Assembly: GCA_027627685.1 (NCBI GenBank)
Contig: CP091241.1
Location: 2,388,501 to 2,452,500 of the forward strand
Direction of reading: 5' to 3'
Source: Hyphomonadaceae bacterium ML37
GTDB lineage: Bacteria; Pseudomonadota; Alphaproteobacteria; Caulobacterales; Maricaulaceae
DNA length: 64,000 nucleotides
A program made the position numbers and the translations under genes. Position 1 is the stretch's first letter, and every line of letters starts with the position of its first letter. Below the pieces are notes generated by a model. That model was not told where the DNA came from and did no database searches. It saw only the letters and a program-made list of their open reading frames with translations. Below are positions 17,301 to 25,170 of the stretch, in pieces.

Positions 17301-19223
17301 GGAGAAGCGCGCCGGCGCATTGCGCTCGGCGGCGCCATCGAAATCAGAGCGAAGCCCGGCATAGCGCGCCTGGGGCCGGTAGGGGATGCGCACATCATCG
17401 GCGACCGCGCGCCCGCCCGGCTCCTGCACCCGGATCACTGCGCGCAGGCGCAGCGGCAGGGATGAGTCCTCGCCGAGTCCGTCGGCAGACACCGGCACGC
17501 GGGCTTCGCCCCGCCCGTCCGCAACGGTGCGCGGCAGGTCCTCAAGACTCTCGGAGAATTGCTCGTCATGCCGGCCAAAGCGATAGCCCGTCCAGTCCGT
17601 AAAGGGATTGGGGTCGGGCTCGACCCGCGCCGAGCCTTCAACCACCAGGCCGGCGCCCGGCGCGCCGTAGAGGAAGCGTACGCGCGCATCGACCATGCGG
17701 GTTTCGCCCGCCCGCATGGGGGTCTCGGAATCGGCGCTCAATGTGAGCTCAACGCGTTGCGGGACGAAGTCTTCCACCGCGAACCGGGTCGAGCCGGCTT
17801 CACCGGCGCCGTCCAGTTCCAGCGCCAGACGCCACTGGCCCCGCGCCGCGCTGCGCGGCAGTTCAAATCCATGGGACAGGCCCCCGGCATTCGGAGCATT
17901 CTCGAACCGGTGGCGGGTCAGTTCCAGCCCGTTGGGCTGGTACACAATCAGCGATCCGGCCCGTCCGGTCAGGGCTTGTCCGGCCAGGTCGCGGAGCAAG
18001 GCGCTGGCCTGCACCGTCTCGCCCGGCCGGTAGACTCCCCGATCAAGATAAAGAAACGCGTCGCCATGATCCGGCCGGTCACGCCCGGCCACCGGCTGGC
18101 TGGAAAGGTCCACCGGATTGCGCGACAAGTCCAGCAGCGCAAAATCGCCGTCCGGGCCATAGGCTGCCAGCAGGCGTGGCGTATTGCCGTCGGTTCCGTT
18201 CATCAAAGCCGCGCTGAACCGCGCCTTGCCGTCCGCTCCCGTCGTCTGACTGGCCAGCACCTCGTTGGAGCGGGCGACCAGACGCACCTCGGCGCCCTCA
18301 GCCGGGCGGGCGGTCTGGAGCGAGCGCACGGTCACGTCCATGCCGTCGCCGCTGCGCCAGGCCGTAAAGGCCAGATCCGTAACGATAATCCAGCGGCGCG
18401 CGCGGGCGTGATTGCTGCTGTTTTCGTCACGCTCGATGGCGTCGGCGTCGTCCACCTCGAGGTAATAAGCGCCCGGCTGCAGCTGGCCGATAGCCTCGGC
18501 AATGGGGAACACCGTGATCACGGACGCATTGGCGTCGCCGGGCGTATCCATTTCGCCGCGCCAGACCTCCACGCCGGCTTCGCCGGGCTCTTCCTCGCCA
18601 TAGGCCCAGTTCCACTCGCCGCTCGCCGCGTCGTATCCGGACGTAATCTGACGGAAGGCCAGCGCGCGGTCGGTGACGCGGCGCACGATGACGCGCACAC
18701 GCGGCACGTTGACGGTCTGGATGGCCAGGCCGTCCGCATCAATGCGCGGCAGGACGACGCCCGAACCCGCAAACCCGATAAAGGCCGGACGGTCATCAAA
18801 GGTCAGCACGGTCTGTTCGTCGGCAGCCAGGCTGGCGCCATCGGCGGACGGCAGGCCCTGGCGCAGCGTCACCGTGCGGGTCTGGCCGAACTGAAGCCCG
18901 CCCAGGCACAGGCGCTGGCCGTTCACGGCGAGCGAGACAGGCTCGTCGATCTCGATATAGGCGGAGTAATCCACCTGCGGGTCCAGCGGCGCCGAAAAGG
19001 TCAGGCACAGTTCCGGCGACGCGGACTCGGAATTGATCGCATAGCGCAAATATTCGAACTGGTCGGAAGCGGGATCAGGCGCGCGCGGGGCGTCGGCGGC
19101 GCGCGGGGTCACCTGGGGGCCTTGAGCTGACGGCGCGTCCGGTTCGCCAGCCGGGTCACAGGCGGCGAGCGCCGCGCCCATAACAAGCAAAACCCCGAAG
19201 CGTAGCCAATTGCGCGCGATCAT
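14355..19223 (-). CDS. Bacterial alpha-2-macroglobulin family lipoprotein
   Basis: 1622 residues, the usual length for the YfhM type. The lipobox LAAC near residue 21 anchors it in the periplasm. Repeated macroglobulin beta-domains fill the N-terminal two thirds. RGVYRPGETV marks the MG domains, and the bait-region neighbourhood precedes the thioester domain. The thioester motif is CTEQ at about residue 1160 (ACTEQSLSRAMPLLYARQ), so the Cys-Gln thioester is intact. The protein traps proteases that enter the periplasm and is thought to protect peptidoglycan repair sites together with PBP1C, encoded immediately downstream. Its promoter should lie in 19224-19297. Confidence 0.95.
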   Translation of the reverse strand: MIARNWLRFGVLLVMGAALAACDPAGEPDAPSAQGPQVTPRAADAPRAPDPASDQFEYLRYAINSESASPELCLTFSAPLDPQVDYSAYIEIDEPVSLAVNGQRLCLGGLQFGQTRTVTLRQGLPSADGASLAADEQTVLTFDDRPAFIGFAGSGVVLPRIDADGLAIQTVNVPRVRVIVRRVTDRALAFRQITSGYDAASGEWNWAYGEEEPGEAGVEVWRGEMDTPGDANASVITVFPIAEAIGQLQPGAYYLEVDDADAIERDENSSNHARARRWIIVTDLAFTAWRSGDGMDVTVRSLQTARPAEGAEVRLVARSNEVLASQTTGADGKARFSAALMNGTDGNTPRLLAAYGPDGDFALLDLSRNPVDLSSQPVAGRDRPDHGDAFLYLDRGVYRPGETVQASALLRDLAGQALTGRAGSLIVYQPNGLELTRHRFENAPNAGGLSHGFELPRSAARGQWRLALELDGAGEAGSTRFAVEDFVPQRVELTLSADSETPMRAGETRMVDARVRFLYGAPGAGLVVEGSARVEPDPNPFTDWTGYRFGRHDEQFSESLEDLPRTVADGRGEARVPVSADGLGEDSSLPLRLRAVIRVQEPGGRAVADDVRIPYRPQARYAGLRSDFDGAAERNAPARFSLIAVDADGAAVAADMQWRLVRRDYNYDWYRTDGGEWRWRRSERVVPIESGQTRLNGTEPAAIATGALPWGDYVLIVSDGDRDIASTGFWVGYGGRAQEGEEAPDTVRVAGPDTAPEAGSNAVITVRAPYAGLAEIVVANDRILTSRQIEVSEEGAEITLPVTADWGAGAYVMVSVYTPRDAVDQPRPRRAVGVAWVPVNVDGRTFDLTLDAPERAIPEQPLVVNVSAENGPRGERAWVTLAAVDEGILLLTNFRSPNPADWFFGQTQLGVDLLDDYGRVLDPNQGAAAPVRSGGDQIGAAGLSVVPTRTVALFSGPVQLDRAGRASISLDVPEFNGELRLMAVAWSEGGLGSASRPVTVREDAPAELILPRFMAPGDTAEATVTVDNIDLPAGAFTAQVNATGPLSGPSEAAEVNLEPGQREDRRVRLTADAAGIGELVLAVTGPQNFRTERSYPIEVRSAWLPETRIERRTLRPGESWTPPAASLAGYVDGTGSLLVTASAFPIDIAPLYRDLAAYPYACTEQSLSRAMPLLYARQLADLAEEDARGGAAADVRRTIEQILSRQSGDGAFGLWRVGDGQASPWLGAYATDFLSRAEQQGYPVPRAALERALNQLQPIARGELWRASGYNTSVPEARWTRDTRQRLEDRSVAYALYVLARNGQADRSRLRYMHDERIRQIESPLARAHIGAGLAAMGDRARAASAFEAAVEALGYRNEGDWYQSVRRDTAAVLALAAEAGETDIVERLAAGLARDLPEPSRLTTQEKVFLILAAHALAGDSDVVSVSYDGAADNPAAVRFDADTLAEAGAFTNTGDQPVFVTTLARGAPAEAPPASASLLQVDKTILNTRGEAVDLASVVQGDRLVVSLTLIPERQAMASYVIADLLPAGFEIEGVLTAEDGAPNGPYAFLGELSYPQIAEARDDRFVAAIESRRGRSERFAYVVRAVTAGEFAMPGVVAEDMYMPDVTARSASSRVAIRP

Positions 19224-19297
19224 CCCGGCGTCCCCTCACATTTCCAGTGCCTTAACCAATTCTCGCAGGTTTGGCGGCGGAGTCGAGGGGCGTGAGC

Positions 19298-20323
19298 CTA
19301 TCGCGCGGGACCTGAGCCGGCCAGAAACGCAAGCGCCGCGTCCGGCCCAAGCGAGGCCAGCGTCTGCTCCAGCCAGGCCGCCGCCGGCCCCGCCCCCTCG
19401 CGCAAGCGCTTGGCCAGCGTCAGGGCTGGCGCGCGTGCTGCCGTCCCCGGATCGGGCGGCGGCGCAATCAGCCGGCCCTCGTCAAGGCTGTGCGCTCCCG
19501 CCTGCGCCCATTGAGTGAGGCGCAGAGCCTCCATGCCGACAGCAAAGCGCAAGCCCCCTGCCCGCGCCGGCGCCGCGATGATGGCGCCGGACTGCACCCG
19601 CCGCGCGGGCGGCGGCAGGAGCGGCAGCACTGTGCGGCGTAGCGCCGGGCCTGCAGGGCCCGTCAGCGCGCCATCAAGCACAGCCCTAAGGCCCGCGCCG
19701 TCATCGCCCGGCGGGGCGTAGCGCACCGCCTCGACGAGCTGAACGCCGCCGCCGAGATCATGGCGCTGGATCAGGTCGATCCCGCCCGCCTGCGCCGCAG
19801 GCGCGCAGAGCTCGAAGCGCGGCGGGTTATCCGCCCCTTCAATGCGCGCCGACAGCACAATCTGGGTCCAGTCCCTTGCGCCGACGGCGTGGTCCGGCCC
19901 GGCGCGCGTATCTACCACCTGACTTGTCCGGATGGCGCCCAGGCTGCAATCGACCACCGCGCCGCGCGCCGCCGCCGAGACGCCGCCAATGCGCACGCCC
20001 GTCTCAAGCCGCGCCAGCACCGAGGCCGACAGCGCCTCCACGGCAGCCGCCTGCACATCCGCCGCAGGAACCGTCCAGAGAGCGCCGGCGCGCAGGCGCG
20101 CCTGACGTCCAGCCAAGATGACATCGCGCGTCTGGTGCGTGGCGAAACGCACCAGCGGATGGCCGGATGCGGCGGGGAAAATCCACAGGCGCGCATCAGG
20201 CCTTAGAGTGCGTGGCTCCAGAACGGTGACTGACAGATTACGCCCCGGCCCGGTCAGCGCCCGCGCCAGAGCCAGGCCCGCCATGCCGGCGCCGAGAATG
20301 ACCACGTCGACGTCTGTTTTCAT
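19298..20323 (-). CDS. Lycopene-cyclase-like FAD/NAD-binding oxidoreductase
   Basis: 341 residues. The N-terminal dinucleotide fold is clear (VVILGAGMAGLALARAL). Downstream, the VVDTRAG segment and the GGVQLVEAVRYAPP segment align in order with the bacterial lycopene beta-cyclase (CrtY, PF05834) landmarks 'VIDGRG' and 'LLIEDTRY'. The aromatic RLWIFPAASG fits the W-F region. If it is a cyclase it would convert lycopene to beta-carotene at the membrane, but no other carotenoid gene is in the window and the chain is shorter than typical CrtY. Start at 20323 (MKTDVDVV) because the Rossmann strand begins there. The call is moderate; another flavoprotein of the same fold is possible. Confidence 0.5.
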   Translation of the reverse strand: MKTDVDVVILGAGMAGLALARALTGPGRNLSVTVLEPRTLRPDARLWIFPAASGHPLVRFATHQTRDVILAGRQARLRAGALWTVPAADVQAAAVEALSASVLARLETGVRIGGVSAAARGAVVDCSLGAIRTSQVVDTRAGPDHAVGARDWTQIVLSARIEGADNPPRFELCAPAAQAGGIDLIQRHDLGGGVQLVEAVRYAPPGDDGAGLRAVLDGALTGPAGPALRRTVLPLLPPPARRVQSGAIIAAPARAGGLRFAVGMEALRLTQWAQAGAHSLDEGRLIAPPPDPGTAARAPALTLAKRLREGAGPAAAWLEQTLASLGPDAALAFLAGSGPAR

Positions 20324-20393
20324 GATGGGAATGAGCCGCTTGAAGACCCAACTCGTCAAGGCGGTAAGGTGCTGGCCAGACGATCCTGGAGCC

Positions 20394-20418
20394 GATAATC
20401 TGTCCGGACAAATTTATC
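20394..20418 (+). promoter_or_regulatory. Palindromic GTCCGGAC element between divergent genes
   Basis: GTCCGGAC at 20402-20409 is an 8-bp perfect palindrome, continued as GTCCGGACAAATTT. It is roughly centred inside GATAA (20394-20398) and TTATC (20414-20418). It lies 24 bases before the hypothetical gene at 20434 and in the divergent promoter region of the cyclase-like gene. The same 14-base string occurs upstream of gltD. Confidence 0.3.
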
Positions 20419-20433
20419 AGAAGGAGCGCCTTC

Positions 20434-21051
20434 ATGATCCTCGCCGCCATCTTCGCCGCTGCCCAACCTGCCCCTGTCAGCCTCGACCAGATCGTCGTGT
20501 ATGACCGCGCGGCCTGGTCCAGAGACGTCACTGAATGCGACCGGCTCGCCGCCCATCCCGATGATCCCGAACGCGTCATTGACGGCGTTCCTCAGGGCGA
20601 TGTGGACCTGGAAGCGGCGCGCCTGACCTGCGAGGCGGCGGTGGCGGAGGACCCGGACAATCCCCGGCTCAATTACCAGCTGGCGCGGGTGAATGGGTAT
20701 GCCGGCCGCCACGAGGAGAGCCAGGCCTATCGAGACGCCGCCCTGCGCGCCGGCTACCCCCAATCGCTGTTCGTGGTGGGTTATATCCGCCTGACCGGAT
20801 GGGACGGGCGCGGCCAGGACCCGTGCTATGGCGGCGAACTGATCCGCCGCTCGGCTGAGGCCGGGCGTTTCGCCGGTCTGGTGGGATTTCCGCATTACGC
20901 GCTCACAGGCGCGTTTGAAGCCTGCCCGCCAGACCAGCCGGTCATCGACCGCGCGCAGATGCTCGGTTTCCTCGACCGCGCCGACGCTGACGCCAGTGGC
21001 TTCTATCAGGAAGCATTGGTCATCCAGCTGCGCGCCCGGCTCGCCGAGTGA
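20434..21051 (+). CDS. Hypothetical secreted protein with TPR/Sel1-like repeats
   Basis: 205 residues, not recognised as a named family. A short hydrophobic N-terminus (MILAAIFAAAQPAPV) looks like a signal peptide. The middle has TPR/Sel1-like helical pairs (CEAAVAEDPDNPRLNYQLARVNGYAGRHEESQAYRDAALRAG, split over about residues 63-105). Four or more Cys residues in the mature part (DRC-like ECDRL, LTCEAA, DPCYGG, EACPP) suggest periplasmic disulfides. AAGGAG at 20421-20426 is an excellent ribosome site. It abuts the convergent amidohydrolase gene with no spacer. Confidence 0.7.
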   Translation: MILAAIFAAAQPAPVSLDQIVVYDRAAWSRDVTECDRLAAHPDDPERVIDGVPQGDVDLEAARLTCEAAVAEDPDNPRLNYQLARVNGYAGRHEESQAYRDAALRAGYPQSLFVVGYIRLTGWDGRGQDPCYGGELIRRSAEAGRFAGLVGFPHYALTGAFEACPPDQPVIDRAQMLGFLDRADADASGFYQEALVIQLRARLAE

Positions 21052-22959
21052 TCACTCGGCGGCCACTTGCAGAGCTTCGCGCTGGGGGCTCCAGCTTTTG
21101 TGGCGCAAGGCCCGGCCCAGGGTCTGGCGCCCGGCGGCCTCGGTGAAGCGCACGCCGTCCCAGACCTCCACGCCGCTGACGAGCACGCAGCGCACCACGC
21201 CGTCGGAGCGGTTGACCATCTGCTCGTGGCCATAATCCTCGCGCCAGATGAAGCGGGAGCGGGCTTCGGAATCGTAGGCGCGCAAGGCCTCGGGGTCGAT
21301 CACGACGAGATCGGCCCGGTCGCCGATATCCATGGTTCCGGCGTCCACGCCGATGAACTCAGCTGGCTCGCGCGTCATGCGCCGCACCTGGCTCGCCACG
21401 CGCTCCATGCCCTCGCTCTGAGCGATCTGGAGGCCGCGCAGATTGCCGTCATAGAAGGCCATATTGGTGATGTGGGCGCCCGAATCGTTGAAACCGGGCA
21501 GGATCTGGGGGTGGTTCAGCAGCGCGCGCACGATCTCCGGATCGCGATTGGCCGAGACCGTCCACCAGCGCAGGGACAGATCATACGTCCGCAAGAGGTG
21601 GAGCATGAAGCCCGGCTCTTCCGCGGCCCCGTCGGGCATCGCCTCGAACGCCGCGCGCTCGTCCGGCGTGCGTGCCATCGCGGGGTCCGTCCGCCAGGCC
21701 TGGAACCGGCCCAAGACCTGGGCGAAGGTCTCTCCGGTCCAGATGTCCGGCCCGCCCGAATAGAAGACCATCTCGTTGAAATCGCGGTCGAAGGACAGGG
21801 TTTCCGCCTTCATGAGGCGCTTCAGGCGATTGAGCCCGAACCCGGTCTTCCCGGTCATCCACATCTTCGAAAAGCGCGCCTGGAAGGCCGGATCGTCCAG
21901 CAGGGCGCGCCGGCCCTCCACGTCTTCGAGATCGAGCTCATTCAGCTCGCGCAGGGCCGGGATTTCCTCGGCCAGCGGATTGATCGGCCCGTCCCAGAAC
22001 AGCTTGAAGGGCGCAGCCAGCGCTTGAAACCGGAAATGGCCGCCCATGAGCGGCGAGTTGAACACCCGCGTCAGCAGAAGCGCGAGACGGCGCAGGGACT
22101 TGTTGGAGGCCACATCCATCGCCGCCACCGCCGTCACCTTCAAAGGTCTGCCGTGCAGGCGTCCGGAAGTGAGCGAGAAATTACGCAGCACCGCCAGCGG
22201 ACTGTCCTTGGGCGGGGTGGCCTGCCAGAGCCGGTCGTGGCGGCGCAGGACGCCTGTGAGGCGTTTGAGCTCGCGGTACTGGCCGAACTGGGAGGGTATC
22301 TTTACCCGCCGGTTGGGATCTTCAGACAGGAAGTGGAAAGGCAGCGCGTCGGTGGAGAAGCCGGGATAGCCCTGCGTCATCGCCTGATCGAGAATGCCCT
22401 CCATCTGCTTGAGATCATTGTCCGTCGCGGTGCGGCTGACCGCGCCCTTGAGCCCCATCACCTCGATGCGCAGCATGGAGTGAGGGATCATCGGAATAAC
22501 ATTGCAGCCTAGCGGCAGGTCATCGAGATGGGCGTAATAGCCCGCCGGGCTGGTCCAGGTCGCCTTGTCGGCCACTTTGCGCAGCACCGGCTTGGGCATG
22601 TTTTCCACACGGGCAAAGCAGTCCACCAGCGGGTCGTCGCCATTGCGGCGCTGATTGCCGAAGGCCAGTCCCAGCGAGCAATTGCTCATCAGAACGGTGG
22701 TGGTGCCGTGGCGCACGGCCTCTTTCAGGGCCGGGTCAAACTCCACCTCCAGATCGAGATGGGTGTGGATGTCCAGAAGGCCGGGCGTCACCCAAAGCCC
22801 TTCGGCATCAATGACCTGGTCGGCGCGCGAGCGGTCCAGGCCGGGACCGCGCGCGGCCACGCGGCCCGCCTTTATGGCGACGTCCTCCAGCACAGGGACG
22901 CCCCCGGTCCCGTCAATGACCAAGCCGCCTGCGATGATGCAGTCATAGCGCTCGCTCAT
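21052..22959 (-). CDS. N-acyl-D-amino-acid deacylase-type amidohydrolase
   Basis: 635 residues. An amidohydrolase superfamily enzyme: N-terminal beta-sandwich (IIAGGLVIDGTGGVPVLEDVAIKAGRVAA), then the metal HxH in LLDIHTHLDLEV (about residue 66). Further features are GTTTVLMSNCSLGLA, FNDSGAHITNMAF and a C-terminal return to the sandwich (IGDRADLVVIDPEAL). This pattern fits D-aminoacylase/N-acyl-D-glutamate deacylase relatives, which remove N-acyl groups from D-amino acids. It is longer than typical D-aminoacylases (about 480-540), with an expanded middle region, so substrate specificity is uncertain. An alpha/beta hydrolase gene lies 29 bases upstream on the same strand and may be co-transcribed. 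Confidence 0.85.
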   Translation of the reverse strand: MSERYDCIIAGGLVIDGTGGVPVLEDVAIKAGRVAARGPGLDRSRADQVIDAEGLWVTPGLLDIHTHLDLEVEFDPALKEAVRHGTTTVLMSNCSLGLAFGNQRRNGDDPLVDCFARVENMPKPVLRKVADKATWTSPAGYYAHLDDLPLGCNVIPMIPHSMLRIEVMGLKGAVSRTATDNDLKQMEGILDQAMTQGYPGFSTDALPFHFLSEDPNRRVKIPSQFGQYRELKRLTGVLRRHDRLWQATPPKDSPLAVLRNFSLTSGRLHGRPLKVTAVAAMDVASNKSLRRLALLLTRVFNSPLMGGHFRFQALAAPFKLFWDGPINPLAEEIPALRELNELDLEDVEGRRALLDDPAFQARFSKMWMTGKTGFGLNRLKRLMKAETLSFDRDFNEMVFYSGGPDIWTGETFAQVLGRFQAWRTDPAMARTPDERAAFEAMPDGAAEEPGFMLHLLRTYDLSLRWWTVSANRDPEIVRALLNHPQILPGFNDSGAHITNMAFYDGNLRGLQIAQSEGMERVASQVRRMTREPAEFIGVDAGTMDIGDRADLVVIDPEALRAYDSEARSRFIWREDYGHEQMVNRSDGVVRCVLVSGVEVWDGVRFTEAAGRQTLGRALRHKSWSPQREALQVAAE

Positions 22960-22988
22960 GGCGCATCCTCCCGTCTTGGCCCTTGTGC

Positions 22989-23900
22989 TCAGGCCTTTTC
23001 TATACCCGACTGGAAATCCAGGAAGGCGTCAAGCACCTCGCCGGGCGCTTCCAGCTGGGGGTAATGGCCGACGTGAGGAATGAGCACCGTGTCGGGATTT
23101 GGCACAAGTGACTGATAATGCTCGACCATATGGGCGCCGGACACAGGATCCAGCGCGCCGTCAATCACCCGCATGGGCACCGGTGAATGGACCAGCGCGC
23201 CCACCCAGCGATCCCGCGTCGCGCGCCGTTCGGTGATATAACCCAACAGCTTGTGCCCGATACGCGGCATGCCCCCGCCCATCATCGCCAGTGACCAGAA
23301 GGCGTCGAGCGTTTCAGGTGAAGGCCGCGTGTCCGGGCCAAACACCTCGCAAAGCCCTGTTTCAAAACGCTTTCTGGTCATCATGCGGCTGAGCATCGGC
23401 CCCAGCGGCGAATGCAGCAGGCGCTGGGTCAGGGTGGCGCGATGCTGCTCGGGAAACAGGCCGCCATTGAGGAAGCAGACCGACTGAATCTCCAGCCCCG
23501 CCAGGCCTTTGGCGCGCCGGTCAATCATGCGCGCCAGCAATTCCTGGGCGACGGTGTCGCCATAGTCGTGAGCCAGGATGTGGCAGGCGCTGACCCCCAG
23601 CCGGTCAAACCAGGTCTCGTGCAGATCCGCCTGGTCCTGGATGGAGTAGGCGTAGTTGACCGGCTTGGCCGAAAAACCGAACCCGATCATATCGATAGCC
23701 GCCACGCGGTAGCGCTCGCACAGGGCGTCCCACTGGTGCGACCAGTCCCAGCTGGCCGTCGGGAAGCCATGTATGAGGATCAGGACCGGGCGGGTCCCGT
23801 CGCTCCAGTCGCCGCCCGTGCGCTGGAAAATCTCATGGCCGCGATAGCCGAACATCGACCCGCCAGCGCGCCAGTCATTGAGGGATAGGGGCGGGGACAT
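22989..23900 (-). CDS. Alpha/beta hydrolase, MEST/epoxide-hydrolase-like
   Basis: 303 residues, cytoplasmic. The oxyanion motif is LIHGFPTASWDW, and the nucleophile elbow AHDYGDTVAQELL has Asp (about residue 110) rather than Ser. The acid region is GALDPVSGAHM and the His is in HVGHYPQLEAP. An Asp nucleophile in HDYGDT is characteristic of the group containing vertebrate MEST, epoxide hydrolases and haloalkane dehalogenases. It should hydrolyse an epoxide, halide or ester through an alkyl-enzyme intermediate, but the substrate is unknown. It lies directly upstream of the D-aminoacylase-type gene, with a direct repeat in its promoter region. Confidence 0.83.
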   Translation of the reverse strand: MSPPLSLNDWRAGGSMFGYRGHEIFQRTGGDWSDGTRPVLILIHGFPTASWDWSHQWDALCERYRVAAIDMIGFGFSAKPVNYAYSIQDQADLHETWFDRLGVSACHILAHDYGDTVAQELLARMIDRRAKGLAGLEIQSVCFLNGGLFPEQHRATLTQRLLHSPLGPMLSRMMTRKRFETGLCEVFGPDTRPSPETLDAFWSLAMMGGGMPRIGHKLLGYITERRATRDRWVGALVHSPVPMRVIDGALDPVSGAHMVEHYQSLVPNPDTVLIPHVGHYPQLEAPGEVLDAFLDFQSGIEKA

Positions 23901-23962
23901 CGTGGCGTCTCTCCTTGCCGGCAGGCGACGAACAGACCGAATTATGGGACGAAAACGCCCGC

Positions 23963-23994
23963 GAGGGGGACATGAATCCGCCGTGAGGGGACAT
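23963..23994 (-). repeat. Direct repeat ATGTCCCC(C)TC upstream of the alpha/beta hydrolase
   Basis: On the plus strand GAGGGGGACAT (23963-23973) and GAGGGGACAT (23985-23994) recur about 21-22 bases apart, close to two helical turns. They lie in the 113-base gap between the SDR stop and the hydrolase start. Such spacing fits tandem binding of a regulator, but no regulator is identified. Confidence 0.4.
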
Positions 23995-24013
23995 CGGTGC
24001 CGTTCCGGCGTCC

Positions 24014-24769
24014 CTAGCGCACATAGCTCGCGCCATTGACGTCGAAAGTGGCGCCCGTCGCCGACGCGCAGGCGCCCGACAGGAGGAAGGCGGTCAGCGC
24101 CCCGATCTCGTCCGGCGCCGCCATCCGGCCGAGCGGCACGTCGCCTTCGGCCCTCGCCCGGGCCGTCGCGTCCTGGGGCGCCATGTCGGTGTCGATCCAG
24201 CCCGGGGCGATGGCGTAGGCCAGCAGACCCTGCCCCGCATGAGCGCGCGCCAGCGTCTTGATCAGGGCGATCAGCCCGGCCTTCGACGCCGCGTAGGAGG
24301 CATGGTCCGCATCATCGCCGCGATGGGCCGCGCGCGAGGCGATGGCCACCAGCGACCCGCCCGAACCGGCGAGCCAGGCCCGGGCGGCCAGGCGCGCCAG
24401 ATCCGCGCACGATGTCAGATTGACCTGCAGCGTGCGCGCCCAGTTGGCGCGCCAATCCGCCTCGTCCGAGGCGATCCCGGCGGCTTCAAAGATTCCGTGA
24501 TTGAGCACCAGCGCGTCCGGCGCCCGCCCGCCGGTGCGGACCGCCTCGTCCCAGACAGCGCGGGCGGCGTCAGGTTCAGCGAGATCGCCGGCGATCAGGC
24601 CGGCGCAGCGCGGCCCCAAAGCCTTTGCGACGCCCCAAGCCGCGGCCTGGTTGCGCGCGTAGTGCACCAGCACGTCTCCGCCCGCGTCCGCGCAGGCCTG
24701 CGCGATGGCCGCGCCCGCGCCGCGCGAGGCGCCGGTGACAAGGACGAGGCGGTTTTCAAGGCGGGTCAT
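24014..24769 (-). CDS. Short-chain dehydrogenase/reductase (SDR)
   Basis: 251 residues, classical SDR. The nucleotide-binding TGASRGAGAAIAQ sits at residues 12-24, NHG in LNHGIFEA, catalytic Ser in VAIASRAAH, and YAASKAG with the catalytic Tyr and Lys. The C-terminal AYAIAPGWIDTDMAPQ and the closing LLSGACASATGATFDVNGASYVR are typical of 3-oxoacyl-ACP reductase-like members. The basic residue after TGAS favours NADPH (inference). The substrate is unknown. It is transcribed towards the alpha/beta hydrolase with a 113-base gap. Confidence 0.87.
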   Translation of the reverse strand: MTRLENRLVLVTGASRGAGAAIAQACADAGGDVLVHYARNQAAAWGVAKALGPRCAGLIAGDLAEPDAARAVWDEAVRTGGRAPDALVLNHGIFEAAGIASDEADWRANWARTLQVNLTSCADLARLAARAWLAGSGGSLVAIASRAAHRGDDADHASYAASKAGLIALIKTLARAHAGQGLLAYAIAPGWIDTDMAPQDATARARAEGDVPLGRMAAPDEIGALTAFLLSGACASATGATFDVNGASYVR

Positions 24770-24854
24770 GGCGCGGCTCTCTCAGGCTTCCGACGGTCGC
24801 GCAGTTGAGCCCGATGCGCTGCGGGCTGCAAGGCGTGCGGCTGCCGCTTTGTGT

Positions 24855-24902
24855 TTGACAAGATAATATATGTTTCATATACGATCCGTATATTACAGGA
24901 GG
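24855..24902 (+). promoter_or_regulatory. Promoter with two overlapping palindromic operators for the ParD-like gene
   Basis: TTGACA at 24855-24860, a 17-base spacer and TATACG at 24878-24883 make a housekeeping-type promoter. Two palindromes cover the -10 and spacer: TATATG-TTT-CATATA (24867-24881) and ATATACG-ATC-CGTATAT (24877-24893). The block is A/T-rich against a very GC-rich background. AGGAGG at 24897-24902 is the ribosome site, seven bases before the ATG. The layout is what is expected for autorepression by a ribbon-helix-helix antitoxin. Confidence 0.75.
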
Positions 24903-24909
24903 TAAGCCG

Positions 24910-25134
24910 ATGGGCCTCGTAAAAATTGATGACGCTCTGCATGAGAAGGCCCGCCGGGCCAGCACGGTGATGTGCCGCTCGATCAATGCGCAGGCCGAAT
25001 TCTGGATGAAGATCGGCATGATGGCCGAATCCCATCCGGCGATGACTTTCAACGACATCGTCAAGGCGCAACTTGTTGCGGCGGATGTGCGCGGCGCGAA
25101 AACGGCCGATGCGATGATGGCCGCGACCGCTTGA
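24910..25134 (+). CDS. ParD-like antitoxin family protein, apparently without a toxin
   Basis: 74 residues. It matches the ParD_like family (PF11903), opening MGLVKIDDALHEKARRAS with the ribbon strand and continuing with CRSINAQAEFWMKIGMMAE and HPAMTFNDIVKAQL. Proteins of this family are predicted ribbon-helix-helix DNA binders related to type II antitoxins. The expected RelE/ParE-type toxin is not adjacent. The next gene is a SnoaL-like protein, and the upstream SDR is on the other strand. It may therefore be a solitary regulator. The strong promoter with two palindromes supports autoregulation. Confidence 0.82.
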   Translation: MGLVKIDDALHEKARRASTVMCRSINAQAEFWMKIGMMAESHPAMTFNDIVKAQLVAADVRGAKTADAMMAATA

Positions 25135-25170
25135 TCGCCGGGCGCGGCCCATTTGACAGACAGGATGAGC

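Noticed and set aside
14976..17465. 829-codon plus-strand open frame inside the alpha-2-macroglobulin gene
   Set aside because: Composition is Arg/His/Gly-rich without domain signal; the opposite strand encodes a full-length conserved protein.
25135..25170. A toxin gene paired with the ParD-like antitoxin
   Set aside because: No frame of suitable size exists next to it; the neighbouring gene is a SnoaL-like protein.
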